In this document: piece after piece, positions 48,387 through 59,470 of the stretch | Layout of the letters: each line of letters begins with the position of its first letter | How positions within the stretch are numbered: position 1 is the first letter of the stretch | Assembly: GCF_018873765.1 (NCBI RefSeq) | Contig: NC_057918.1 | Location: forward strand, 60,886,871-60,950,870 | From: Telopea speciosissima | Lineage: Eukaryota; Streptophyta; Magnoliopsida; Proteales; Proteaceae | Length of the DNA: 64,000 nucleotides | Reading direction: 5' to 3' | Position numbers and translations under genes: made by a program | Notes under the pieces: model-generated | The model's input: the letters and a program-made list of their open reading frames with translations, nothing else | Database searches by the model: none | Told to the model about the DNA's origin: nothing

Positions 48387-48446
48387 ACAACAGCCCCCCC
48401 ACTATTTATTTAAGGAAAAGGTTGGGTATGCTTAGTGCCTATAAAA
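48387..48446 (+). promoter_or_regulatory. C4H-2 core promoter
   Basis: TATA box TATAAAA at 48,440-48,446, 62 bp before the ATG, the same spacing as C4H-1. Homology with C4H-1 starts only at about 48,431. Upstream lie the hairpin MITE and MULE sequence; no ACCTACC, ACCAACC or ACCAAAC element was seen between 47,717 and 48,440. Confidence 0.6.
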
Positions 48447-48501
48447 CCACCTCAACCCTCTTCTCCATGCTTCACCGCAAACCATCTGTAATTTGCGCAC
48501 C

Positions 48502-51500
48502 ATGGATTTCCATCTCCTGGAGAAAGCCCTCTTAGGCCTCTTCTGCGCTATCGTTCTCGCCATTAGCATTTCTAAGCTCAGTGGCAAGCGATTCAAACTC
48601 CCCCCTGGTCCACTCCCGATTCCTGTCTTCGGCAACTGGCTTCAAGTCGGCGATGACTTAAACCACCGAAACCTGACAGAACTGGCCCGCCGATTCGGCG
48701 ACATCTTACTCCTCCGCATGGGCCAACGTAACCTCGTTGTCGTCTCTTCCCCTGATCTCGCCAAAGATGTCCTCCACACCCAAGGAGTTGAATTCGGTTC
48801 AAGAACCCGAAACGTTGTCTTCGATATCTTCACAGGTAAAGGCCAAGACATGGTTTTCACCGTCTACGGTGAACATTGGCGAAAGATGCGGCGAATCATG
48901 ACCGTCCCTTTCTTCACCAACAAGGTGGTTCAGCAGTACCGATTTGGGTGGGAAGAGGAAGCAGCTAAGGTCGTTGAGGATGTGATGAAGAACCCAGAGG
49001 CATCGACGACTGGGATTGTTTTGAGAAGGCGGTTGCAGCTTATGATGTACAACAATATGTACCGGATCATGTTTGATAGAAGGTTTGAGAGTGAGAATGA
49101 TCCCTTGTTTATAAAACTTAAGACTTTGAATGGGGAGAGAAGTAGGTTGTCTCAGAGCTTTGAGTATAATTATGGTGATTTTATCCCCATTTTGAGGCCT
49201 TTCTTGAGAGGTTATTTGAAGATCTGTAAGGAGGTTAAGGACCGAAGGTTGCAGCTTTTTAAGGACCATTTTCTTGAGGAGAGGAAGTACGTTTTGATTT
49301 TTTTTTTTTTGGAAACCTCAATTCTTTTCTTTAATGGGTTCTCTGTTTTATGATGCTTTCTTTGATTTATTTATTTATTTTTTTGGTTTTTTGAATGAAT
49401 TGTGGGTTGCAGGAAGCTAGCAAGCACGAAGGCAACGGACAACGCAGGGCTCAAGTGCGCCATGGATCACATCCTTGATGCCCAGAAGAAGGGAGAAATC
49501 AACGAAGATAACGTCCTTTACATCGTCGAGAACATCAATGTTGCCGGTAAGTTAATACTGAAACCCTTTCGAATGTTAAAAAGGAGAGATTTTAGCTCAC
49601 AGACACGTAGACGCGCGACCACTATTTTAGAACTAATGACCCGGTAAAATTTCGTATAAATGGACAAACCAATTTAGTGACTGTCGCAAATTGGAACTCT
49701 TCTGCCGTAATTGTCGTTGGGTATGGATATCCATTTCGGATTTTTCTCCTCTCAGGTACTTCTAAGTAAGTACCCACCTGTCCATTTATAGTTCAACGGT
49801 CAAAAGTAAAAACACTTTAAAACCCAACCCGATCAAAAGTAAAGACACTTTAAAACCCAATCCAACCCATGATTTGTCCAACTTAACCCAACCCAATCTT
49901 CATCTCCCCTCTCTCTCTCTGGCAACTCTCGGAGACGGCAACCAATGTGGTGGCGACCCAACCCTCCTCTCTCTCTACCGGAGTGTTCCAGCGACGGCAA
50001 CTCTAAGAGGCTGCAACCTCTCTGCACAAAGGAGCTCTGGTTCGCCATCACCAGGAGTTCGCCATTAAAGAATAGTGGGAGCTGGTTCGCCATTACAGCC
50101 AGAGAGGAGGCCTTAAAGCTTAAAATCTCTCTGTGGCAACTCGTCAAACACCCTTCTTGCAAAATCAACATATCCAACCATTTATAAGAGAGTTAAGAAC
50201 AAAACCATCTGAAAAGAATCCAAGCACTAGAACCTGACCCTGAAGACCCAATAAAACCTCTACGTTTCCCACATCAGTACACGTCTTGGAAAAAAATGAC
50301 CAGGTGATTCCATTGCACCACTCTACAACATTTCTTTATACAAAGAAATACAGATACTTGGGTTGCTTGTTCTTGAATGAGCTCTAATCATGGCGTTCCA
50401 AGTGAACGTGTTGGGCATCCTCATTTGATAGAACACATGGCGAAAGTAGTGGAGATTGACTGAATTCAAAAGGATAATAGTTTCTAATAGTTTGGTTGAT
50501 GCCACATGGTCTTCCCATAGGCTAATTCTGTAAATCTGAGAGTGAATTTTCTTTAGTTCGGTCATGCGTCTGCAAGAATCGAGTAGAGGAAGACATGGGT
50601 TCTTAAGAATTAGTTTTCAGACTATTGGTTTACTGAAATCAAAAGGTTAAGAGGTTGGGTTTCTACTCATCATGGATTTCAGGATACCTGAGGTTTCATG
50701 TTTGATTGAAACTTGAGACAGGAGCAACCGCGATGAGAGAAATGGGCGTTTCGGGGTTTTCTTTTTTTCCGGTTCCCCCTCCCTTTGATTTGCGTAACCC
50801 GTAAGCTTCTCATTTTGGGCATCCTCTCCGGCAACGGCCAAGAAAGTGAGAAACAGATAAGAGGCAACTGCTGCTGGGCCATAGGCAGCGAGAGAGGAGG
50901 GTTGGGTCACCGCGGCGATGGTTGCCGTCTCCGAGAGTTACGAGAGAGAGGAGAGAGAGGAGAGAAATGAGAGTTGGGTTTTAAACGGATTAAAATCCTC
51001 TGGAGTACCTGCGGCGCGGCAGTGCACATCCGACGGCACACACATGGCCTCTGCTGTGCGTCGGATGTGCACTGCTGCCCCGCCGGTACCGCAGAAGATC
51101 CTGGTCCGTTTGAAACCATAGTTAGGGTTGGTTGGGTTGGGTTGGGTTGGATACACCATGGGCTGGGTTGGGTTTTAAAGTGTCTTCACTTTTGACCGTT
51201 GGATTATAAATGGACAGGTGTCACATTTATAAGGGGGTACTTATAAAAACTTACAGATGAGGAAACTTGAGAGGAGAAAAATCCAAGTAGTCCTCGTGGA
51301 GGTTTGGAGTTAGGTAGAGGTGTAGAGCTAGAGGTGTCAAAATTGGGGCAGAATCGAGTAAATCGGCTTACCGAATTGAACTTAACCGAGGCCATATTGG
51401 GTTGGTTTCGGATTGGGGTATTACGACTTTGAAACTAAATTGAACAATATTGGAAACCAAAAGAAATCGACATCAAAACCGGTTCAAAACTAAAACGAAA

Positions 51501-54500
51501 CCGATCTACCTTGATAAGAAACCATTAACAGCCCGAAACTCAGTAAAAAAAATCAGATTTTCCTATAGCTTTGTATAAATATGTAGGAAAAAAATTCCCT
51601 GCATGGGACTAAGGGTATCAATTGGCTCGGTTTTAGTTATTCAGTTCGGTTTCAACTCGGTTTAAGAAACGAAGTGTAGAAACCAAAATTGAACCGAATC
51701 GTGAATAGAAATACACTTTCAAAACCAAAACCGAATTGACTCGATTCGGTTCGATTTCATTTTTTTTTTGGTTTTGTATTCAGCTTCTTAGTGAATTTTA
51801 ATTTAGTTTCATATTCGGTTTAGATCTTATTTCAAGTGTTTGGGTCAACTTTTTTACATTTTCACCAATAAAAAAAACCCTTATTTTTTAGGATCATAGT
51901 CCACCAAACACTAAAATGGAAAAAAATTATCATCCACATTTGATTAAAAAAAGTTTAAAAAAAATTTAATTGTATATGGTTCTTTATTCGGGTTGAAAAT
52001 AGGTAATTCAATTCGGTTTAACGGTTTTTACATGAAATCAAAACGAACTGAACATAGAAATATTTCAGCTTTGGAAACCAAAACCGAATCGATTTACTTC
52101 GGTTCGATTCAGTTCAGTTTTAAATGACCAGTTTCGGTTTTGGTTCTAAATTAACACCCTTATATGGGATGCAGGGGCCACGCTCAGACACATTGGGGGC
52201 GGAAATAACCACCCCGTCCCCAAGAATGGTGGAATTTTCGTCTCCCAATGTGCCAATGTGTGAGCTGTCATTGGCTGTTGGACGCGCATGGCTCGTGCGC
52301 TCCCATGCAGAGAACAGTTCCCCAAATATGTATGTTAAAGCGGACCCAAATTAAGACTGAAATCAAAACCATTAATAGACTGATACAAGAAATCGATACG
52401 AAGTTAAAATCAAACCAATATGGAAGTCGCATTTTCTATGTTGACTTGGTTTCAGATTCACCATTCCCAAAACAAAACGGGCTAAAGCCGAATTGAAATC
52501 GCCCAAACCGATTGATTGACACCGGCAGTTGGCACCCAACGTATTTCTGTACAATTTTGGTGAGTGGACTCATTAATCAATAAATATCCATGAAAGAACA
52601 AAAGTTACCGATCGGTCCAGGTGTAATGGTCTGACCCAAAATCCTTTTGTCACAACAATTTTTTTTTTTGTCAAAAAGACAGAAATTTTGACAATAGTCC
52701 ACCAAACACTAAAATGGAAAAAAATTATCATCCACATTTGATTAAAAAGAGTTAAAGGGAATATAATTTTATATGGTTCTTGCATGAAATCAAAACGAGT
52801 CGAACATAGAAAATATTTCAACTTTAGAAACCAAAAGCGAATTGATTTACTTTGGTTCGAATCAATTCAGTTTTAAACAGCTCGTTTCGGTTTTGGTTCT
52901 AAATTGACACCCTTGCATGGGACGCAGGGGCCACGCCCAGATACATTGGGGGTGGAAATGACCACCCCATCCCTAAGAATGGTGGAATTTTCATCTCCCA
53001 ATGTGTCAATGCGCGAGCTCTCATTGGCTGTTGGACGCGCATGGTTCCTGTGCTCCCATGCAAAAAACAGTTCCCCAAATATGTATGTTAAAGCGGACCC
53101 AAATTGGGACCGAAATCGAAACCATAATTGACAGATACAAGAAACCGATACGAACTTAAAACCAAATCAATATGGAAACCGCACTTTCTATATTGATTTG
53201 GTTTCAGATTCACCATTCCCACAATAAAACGGGCTCAAGCCAAATTGAAATTGGCCCAAACCCACAGATTGACACCAGCAGTTGGCGCCCAACGTATTTT
53301 TGCACAATTTTGGTGGGTGGACTCATTCATCAATAAATATCCATGAAAGAACAAAAATTACCGATCGATTCACGTATAACGGTCTGACCCAAAATCCTTT
53401 TGTCACCTAATTTTTTTTTTGGGTAATTTACACATACCACCCCTGAGGTTTGACGAAAGTATGATTTTACCCGCCCCCCCCCCCCCATTTTGGAAAATTC
53501 TGCGTACCCCCCTGAAGTTTACAAACATTAACAAATACACTCATTCCGTCAGTTCATGACTAACAGTATTAAAAACATCAGGTGAAATGACAAAATTGCC
53601 CTTGCAAAGAAAAAAAAACCTGCAACTCAGTAATTTACTCTGATGGTGACATCGCCGGTGGACATCGGAAGACCTACCTTCATTCAACATCATATTCGCT
53701 CACCTTCTTGTTACCAACACCAAGACTGATAGCCGCTAGAACCTGATCCTTTCCTTCTTTTGCTTCTTTGCCTTTCCCCACTCTATCGAAATTGTTGGCA
53801 AGGAGAGGGCAATTGGCAAGGGCATCCCAGAACTCCGAAGGCTCTTTGCCCTCATCGATGTTCACAATGGGTCCTTGAGCTCCCTCGTAACGCACGACTT
53901 GAGACGCAGCAACGCTGGCCTGATTCAACATTACCTGAGTACAATTCTTCCCGACCCAGATGTAAATCACCGAAGGTATATGAATGATGAAAGCCCCACG
54001 AGATTCGAGGCCGAGTGCGCTCGGATGATTCAACATTTTGGGAACCAAGTGGAGGGAATCGTAGGAAGAGTGGGGGCCATCCGGTACATCCGAAGCACGA
54101 GTTAGGGGTGGTGCACTGCGTGAACCCTCTTCCGCACTGCAAGAACGGCAGCGAAGCCCATGTTTGGGTTTGTACGTGATCCCGCGAGCAGCCTTCACAA
54201 ACTGGAACGCATCCTCAAAGCTCTGGCCATCCCTCCACATAAGGTAGGCGATGACCAAGGAGGTGGAGCGGGAGACCCCCCCTGGCAGAGGTGAACGAGA
54301 ACACGCCCTCCCTGCTCGCGTACATCTTTGAAATAATCGAAAACATCGTAGAGGATACTGGTGATGTCCTCGGAGGGGCTGTCTTGCAGCCACAAGGTCT
54401 TGTAGATGAGATCGTTCTTGAAATACTCGGGAGACACTCCACCTATCGGTGACACTCCCTCTGCAAGTTTGTCTTCCAACGTAGTTGTTGATGCTGTACA

Positions 54501-56778
54501 GATATGGGTTCCCTCCCTCTGCAATCTTTAACCTCCACATCTTCTCTTCTCTTCTCTTCTCTTCTCTTAAAGATGTCGTCAGAACCTTATATGATCATAC
54601 CAAAACAAAATAATAATTCATAGGAGAGAGAGAGTAAATGCAGGAAGGAAGGAAAACTATAGTAAGTATGGAGACAAGTATAGTTTAATAAGATGTTCAA
54701 GAATGAAGCAGTTTCGGCCCTACAGTGGGTGACTTCTTATTATTTGGTGAGATGGGAGGAGTGAAGAGCAGGAGAGGTGATTTTTAAGGGCTCCTCTACT
54801 GCCGAGCTGCCCGGTAGGATCGTGCTGCCCAGACACAGTACTGTGCGCAATGTCCACCTTACCCCTGCCCAAATGCCTTACCCGAGTGGGGTAAGGCGGT
54901 CTTTGCACACAACACCGTGTCTGGGCAGCACGGTCTTGCCGGGCAGCTCGGCAGTAGAGGATCCAAATTGCTAAAATGTGTGATGTAACAAACTATAGAC
55001 CTGGGAGTAGGTGGATGGGGCCAATGACGGAGGTCATCGGAGCTAGGCCTGGGCCACTCTTCTACGGGACAGCGAGAGATGGAAAGGGGTTGCAGGGGAG
55101 GAAGGGAAGCCTGAGCCTTATTGCTGAAAGGTTGTGATTGTTTGGGGTTGGAACTAGGATTAGACCAGGAAGAAGGAGACCACCGGTCAGACCATGAAAT
55201 AGAACAAAGGTAGGTCTTCCGATGTCCACCGGCGACATCACCATCATTCCCTTGCTCTGAGTCAATGAGTAAATTACTGAGTTTTAGGATAACTGCAACT
55301 CATCTTCCCCAATCGATTTGGGGAAGATGAGTTGCAGGTTTTTTTTTCTATGCAAGGGCAATTTTATCATTTCACCCCATGTTTTTAATACTGTTAGTCG
55401 TGAACTAACGGAATGGGTGTATTTGTTAATGTTTGTAAACCTCAGGGGGGTATGCAGAATTTTCCAAAACTGGGGGGTAAAATCATACTTTCGTCAAACC
55501 TCAGGGGTGGTATGTGTAAATTACCCTTTTTTTTTTTTTGGTCAATAGCAAAACTTTTATTAAAAGAAATCGATTGCAGAGAAACTCTGGCCGGCTGAAA
55601 AATGTGAACTTGTTTGTTGCCACAACACTTCGAGTAGATGTGAAATTGTTTGTTGCCACCAATTTCTTCCACGTGGTTGTTGTTCTTGAATCTTGACCAT
55701 GGATCATTTGACAATTTATTTAAGGGAAAGCGATCTCTACTTGGTGGTGTTTCCTACACCCTCACACAAGGCATCGTGAGATGATGTCTCTGTCTCTAAG
55801 TAGATACCCAAGGGTGCTCACCAATTGGAGAGTGTAAAAAACACCACCATGTAGCTAGAGATCTTTTTCCTAATAATTATTTATTTATTTTTGTATGGTA
55901 CTGTCATTTACGTGGTAAGCCGGTGATGATGAAATGTCACCAACCATCATTTTTAGGTTTAAAAGAAGATAGGAAAAAAGAACTCTGTCCGAGAGTGTGG
56001 TCTACGCCAACACTCCCATGAGTCTATCTCTCTCCTCCTTAAAACAAAGGGGCAGAACTGTCTTTTCATATGTGGAGGAGAGAGATAGACTCATGCAAGT
56101 GCTGGCGTAGACCACACTCCCGGACAGAAAACTAGTATATATAAGTTTTGAGTAATGTATTTTATGTTGGTTGATGCAGCCATTGAGACTACGTTGTGGT
56201 CTATCGAGTGGGGGATAGCGGAACTGGTGAACCACCCCGAGATCCAACAGAAAATCCGAAACGAAATCGACATAGTTCTCGGACCCGGTCTACAAGTGAC
56301 CGAACCCGACATCCAGAAGCTTCCCTACCTTCAAGCTGTGGTCAAGGAGACCCTGCGACTCCGCATGGCGATCCCATTGCTGGTTCCGCATATGAACCTA
56401 CATGATGCCAAGCTCGGTGGCTACGAAATTCCCGCTGAGAGCAAGATCCTTGTCAATGCATGGTGGCTTGCCAATAACCCGGCCCACTGGAAGAGCCCGG
56501 ATCAGTTCCGACCCGAGAGGTTCCTGGAAGAGGATGCCAAGGTCGAGGCCAACGGCAACGATTTCCGGTACCTACCATTCGGGGTTGGCCGGAGGAGCTG
56601 CCCCGGAATTATTCTGGCCCTGCCCATCATTGGAATCACCTTGGGCCGTTTGGTCCAGAACTTTGAGCTCTTGCCCCCACCGGGTCAGTCTAAGCTTGAC
56701 ATATCCGAGAAGGGAGGGCAGTTCAGCTTACAAATATTAAAGCACTCCACCATTGTTGCACAGCCAAGGGTGTTTTGA
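48502..56778 (+). CDS. C4H: trans-cinnamate 4-hydroxylase copy 2 (CYP73A)
   Basis: P450 CYP73A, hydroxylating cinnamate to 4-coumarate with the help of P450 reductase at the endoplasmic reticulum. Exons 48,502-49,286, 49,413-49,546 and 56,180-56,778 add up to 1,518 nt, exactly 505 residues, the family length. Introns obey GT-AG (GTACGT at 49,287; GTAAGT at 49,547; GATGCAG before 56,180). Features: membrane anchor (residues about 5-20), hinge [14 protein letters not shown]-helix AAIETT (306-311), KETLRLR, FRPERF and haem loop [10 protein letters not shown] with Cys about 447. No internal stop. Intron 2 is 6,633 bp, over twice that of C4H-1, through a local duplication, a Pack-MULE and MITEs. 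The distal promoter differs wholly from C4H-1. Confidence 0.96.
51895..53408. repeat. Local tandem duplication in intron 2 of C4H-2
   Basis: Unit 1 (about 51,895-52,655) and unit 2 (about 52,693-53,408) share CCACCAAACACTAAAATGG, the GGGGCCACGC segment and the end CTGACCCAAAATCCTTTTG. C4H-1 has this region once (about 30,420-31,352). Unit 2 lacks about 45 bp of unit 1, and the right end of unit 2 abuts the Pack-MULE. Confidence 0.8.
53684..55205 (-). pseudogene. Captured MAP kinase phosphatase 1 (MKP1) fragment
   Basis: Read leftwards from 55,205: N-terminal region ([11 protein letters not shown] near 55,100-55,070; WPHPPTPRS near 55,010), a MITE, a dual-specificity phosphatase domain ([40 protein letters not shown], then [32 protein letters not shown]) and a gelsolin-like domain ([47 protein letters not shown]). 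Plant MKP1 dephosphorylates stress MAP kinases. Here the active-site motif HCxxGxSR reads HLCQGG then a frameshift: the catalytic Cys is Leu. Part of the domain between the N-terminus and PEYFK is degenerate. Being bounded exactly by the MULE repeats, it is a captured fragment, not an active gene. Confidence 0.87.
54789..54964. mobile_element. MITE inside the Pack-MULE
   Basis: 176 bp with long inverted ends: GGCTCCTCTACTGCCGAGCT against AGCTCGGCAGTAGAGGATCC, and CGTGCTGCCCAGACAC against GTGTCTGGGCAGCACG. The inner part also pairs (CCTTACCC / GGGTAAGG). It interrupts the MKP1 fragment, so it came after the capture or was carried along. Confidence 0.8.
55301..55346. repeat. Palindrome in the right Pack-MULE terminal repeat
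   Basis: CTGCAACTCATCTTCCCCAA, a short centre, then its complement ending GATGAGTTGCAG. The left terminal repeat lacks this insert (53,627-53,640 reads CTGCAACTCAGTAATTTACT), so it is a secondary change in one arm. Confidence 0.75.
55732..55864. mobile_element. MITE family 1, copy 2, in intron 2 of C4H-2
   Basis: Homologue of 25,509-25,639 along its full length (GATCTCTACTTGGTGGTGTT, GGCATCGTGAGATGATG, TAAGTAGATACCCA, then AACACCACCA.GTAG...AGAGATC). The right end is more decayed. Absent at the matching place in C4H-1 (about 31,450). Confidence 0.8.
55984..56128. mobile_element. MITE next to the exon 3 acceptor of C4H-2
   Basis: 145 bp with 50-55-bp inverted arms (TCTGTCCGAGAGTGTGGTCT / AGACCACACTCCCGGACAGA in complement order, and GAGTCTATCTCTCTCCTCC / GGAGGAGAGAGATAGACTC). 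It ends 51 bp before the exon 3 start at 56,180. Absent from C4H-1. The transcript could form a stable hairpin here. Confidence 0.82.
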
Positions 56779-57737
56779 TCTTCAAAGTGCTCTCTCTCTC
56801 TATTTAGCTTTTGTTATTATTATTACGGTGTACTTGTTTTATTTTGGCTACCTTGTGAAGCTAGCGATAAGGAATTGACGTATGCATGGATTATAAAATA
56901 TGGTGGATCATGGACAAGTGGAAAAATAATAAAAAGAATATTCATCATAGGGGAAAGTTTTCCGTCACCGCGTGGTCAAGAAAGTATCAATTCAGCCAAT
57001 TTTTTAGTAATTGTTTATTGTAAAATGAATTTTAAACGAAAGTTGCAAAATACTTTTTTACCTTTTTTGAAAATTTATTTTATTTTTCCTTCGCAAAGAG
57101 GTAGTGTATAGGACTAAGAACTGCAATGGAAGGTTTTGAAAAGAGAGTTCTCTCCTTCTTCATGTATGGGGTTGGTTTGGGTGCTTTACACAAAAGCGCA
57201 TATTTAGTCGGGCAAGTCGGGTGGTGGTGTGGCATGGCGTTGCAAGGCAAAGCATGCTTTTATGGGGTTTCTTTCCTTAATGAACAGAGGACGTCCATCA
57301 CTCTCTACTAATTGATTCTAACTTCTAAGTGTTAAAAAGCTCTCTCTCTCTCTCTCTCTCGCCTTTCTTGCTCTCTTTGTTTTGGCATGTATCGAGTTTC
57401 AAGTTTAATTCCTTAGTTCCATTATTTTAGTTGATTGAACATAACCAGACAGTGCCCCAATGTGGTCCGGGAAATGAGTGCAACAACTATTGGAAGGCCT
57501 TAGGGGTTGTTCCGTCTTGGAGGTCGACTTGCAAAAACCTGTATTGCACCATAGGGGCAACTACAATCTTAAGGAGAATGAACGGTGGCATGACTCAGCC
57601 CTGCTAAGTTCTGTCTGTGATCTTGTTCTTGTATCATCATCTCCTACTATCCATGGTTGCTTCATTTAAGAGGATTAAGCATAGAAAGATAAGTTCTATA
57701 TTCTCAATTTAATTCCAACAATTGTTCAAATCGTAGT
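56779..57737 (+). other. 3' flank of C4H-2, shared with C4H-1
   Basis: Homologous to 32,191-33,113. No additional gene found; a (CT)n run lies at 57,341-57,360. Confidence 0.75.
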
Positions 57738-58441
57738 TGATACGTCAATAAAAATTTGTTGTATGGATGTTTGACATGTGGCAAGTTATGAAGTTGGGTT
57801 GGAAGAGGTATGGTTCAAAGCCAGCTCATGGAAGACTTTGGAACCAAGGATCAGTAGTCTGCTATTCCATAGGTCATAAAGCCTATGTCTAGCATAGGCA
57901 TCAGGATGATGCATGCAATATCTATTCATCCTAGGGAAACGGGGAACGAACCTTTGTCATCCACATCTCCATTGAATCCCATCTCAATGTATCAAGTCAC
58001 ATAGTAATTCGGCAACAGTTAGTGAAGGCATGCTTAAGGTAATCCAATATCCACCAAAAGGATTGATTATCTTTTGACAAGCTACTTCGCATTTAAGGCA
58101 TGCTTACGTAAGCCGATCAATCTTGGGTCACATAAGGGTTGGAAGCCCCATCACGTCACATCACAACACATCCTCCTGATACTATGGTCTGATGAAGACA
58201 CTGGGAATGACAGATTGATCGAACTCAATCCTCAGTTTTAGAACCAATTCTTGAGGTGAATTGACCGTCGAAGAACCTTGATTTGGTTCTACGCTTGTTA
58301 TTGAACCTGTCTCTCCTTCTTGACTAGCTGCCTTGAAAATTGATTTCGGTATCAGAGGGCTCACCTCTTGTGTCCTCTTTCGTTTGTGCAGATTGGCGCA
58401 TCTGACGATCTACGTCACTTCTTCAGTTTTCACCCGCATCA
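57738..58441 (+). repeat. Tat-like gypsy LTR downstream of C4H-2
   Basis: Duplicate of 33,114-33,819 with the same TGAT...ATCA ends. The primer-site region that follows (58,442-58,461, GTTTGGCGCCCTCCATGGGG) is better kept than in the first copy. The element is truncated at about 58,493, where MULE-like sequence begins. Confidence 0.6.
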
Positions 58442-58674
58442 GTTTGGCGCCCTCCATGGGGCCTCTATACCGTAGCCATCTTCTTTAAATCTTGAGTAAA
58501 TTACTCCCCCTCCCCTCGATTATGCCCGAGTTCTAAACACCGCCCCTGGGTATTGAGTAATAACTTTCCCCTCCCCTAAACTCAAAAGATTCTATCAACC
58601 GTACCCGTTCCAATAATACACCCTACCCATATCAAAACCCTAAAAACATCTCTAAAAACCCTAGTTTCTCCAGC

Positions 58675-59056
58675 TTGAGTAACGGTCAACACCACCACCA
58701 CCACCCTCACGACATCCATAATCATTGCCCCCTCCACCTCCACCTCCAGAGCAAGAAAGCCATCCAATATCAGAGAACGAATTTTTGGGAGGTTGAGTTC
58801 CAAATATTCTTTGGGATCGAGTACCCCTGTTTTTGGGAAAAGCTGTTGCCAATCTTCATCAAACATAGAAGCACTTCGAGCTCAAAGTACTTTGTTCCTG
58901 CCCAAGAGATTCTGAATGAGTTTTGTAACCTTGAAATAAAGCAAATGGATCCACCGAAGCAAGAGCCCCAGAAGACCAACCAATTGTAGAAACAAATTGC
59001 AGAGCTTCTCAAATTGCATAAACGAAAAGTGAAATTGATTTCCTTGGTCAAAGAGG
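58675..59056 (+). pseudogene. Fragment of a BEL1-like homeobox gene
   Basis: Plus-strand frame MSNGQHHHHHPHDIHN ... then SSSKYFVPAQEILNEFCNLE, which is the SKY box of BEL1-like (BLH) transcription factors. After a TAG at 58,987-58,989 it continues KQIAELLKLHKRKVKLISLV, the start of the BELL domain. A donor-like GTATAC follows at 59,057. The homeodomain is absent. BLH proteins pair with KNOX proteins; this fragment cannot. Confidence 0.62.
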
Positions 59057-59387
59057 TATACTGTTTGATTCCCTTTTTTTTTCTTTTTCTTCTCCCAATT
59101 TTTCTGTTAAAATTTTTTCATTGAACCTTCAAAAACTGTTCTTTTAACCCCAGTCTCTACTCTATGGTGGTTGATTGATTGGTTCTGGAGGACTTGATTC
59201 TTGAAATAATTGAGCGACTGCGGGCCTTCCCTTTAATGCGCGCATCATGATAAGTCTGGCATCTCATTAATTTCTATATATTTGAATATTTCATACCTTT
59301 TTTTTTTGGATTTACAAACAGGAAAATGGGTACAATGGGTTCGGTGCTTTGTGTTTGCTGAGTTCATGTTGGTGGAGTTTCTGAGCT

Positions 59388-59470
59388 ATGGTGTTGCAGA
59401 AGAGGTTGGACTATGGATTCAATGACTACCAAGTGTCTGCCATTGCGTTGGCAACAGAGAGGGGGCAGAG
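59388..59470 (+). pseudogene. N-terminal fragment of a telomere repeat-binding-protein-like gene
   Basis: ATG at 59,388 begins MVLQKRLDYGFNDYQVSAIA, followed by LATERGGRV. From family knowledge, the start of plant TRF-like telomere repeat-binding proteins reads very similarly (KRLDYGFNGYQVP, then an Arg/Pro-rich run). The similarity ends after about 25 residues, where purine-rich sequence begins. The Myb domain is absent. Confidence 0.55.

Larger units (their letters stand above)
53421..55526. mobile_element. Pack-MULE carrying an MKP1 fragment, in intron 2 of C4H-2
   Basis: Long inverted terminal repeats, 53,421-53,683 and 55,206-55,526, start GGGTAATTTACACATACCAC on each strand and match as far as ACATCGGAAGACCTACCTT. 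Both ends are flanked by runs of at least nine T (53,411-53,420; 55,527-55,539), compatible with a 9-bp duplication in a T tract. The interior (53,684-55,205) is host sequence: a fragment of MAP kinase phosphatase 1 on the minus strand, with a MITE in it. A run of 14 C (53,472-53,485) and a 43-bp palindrome lie in the repeats. No transposase. Confidence 0.88.
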
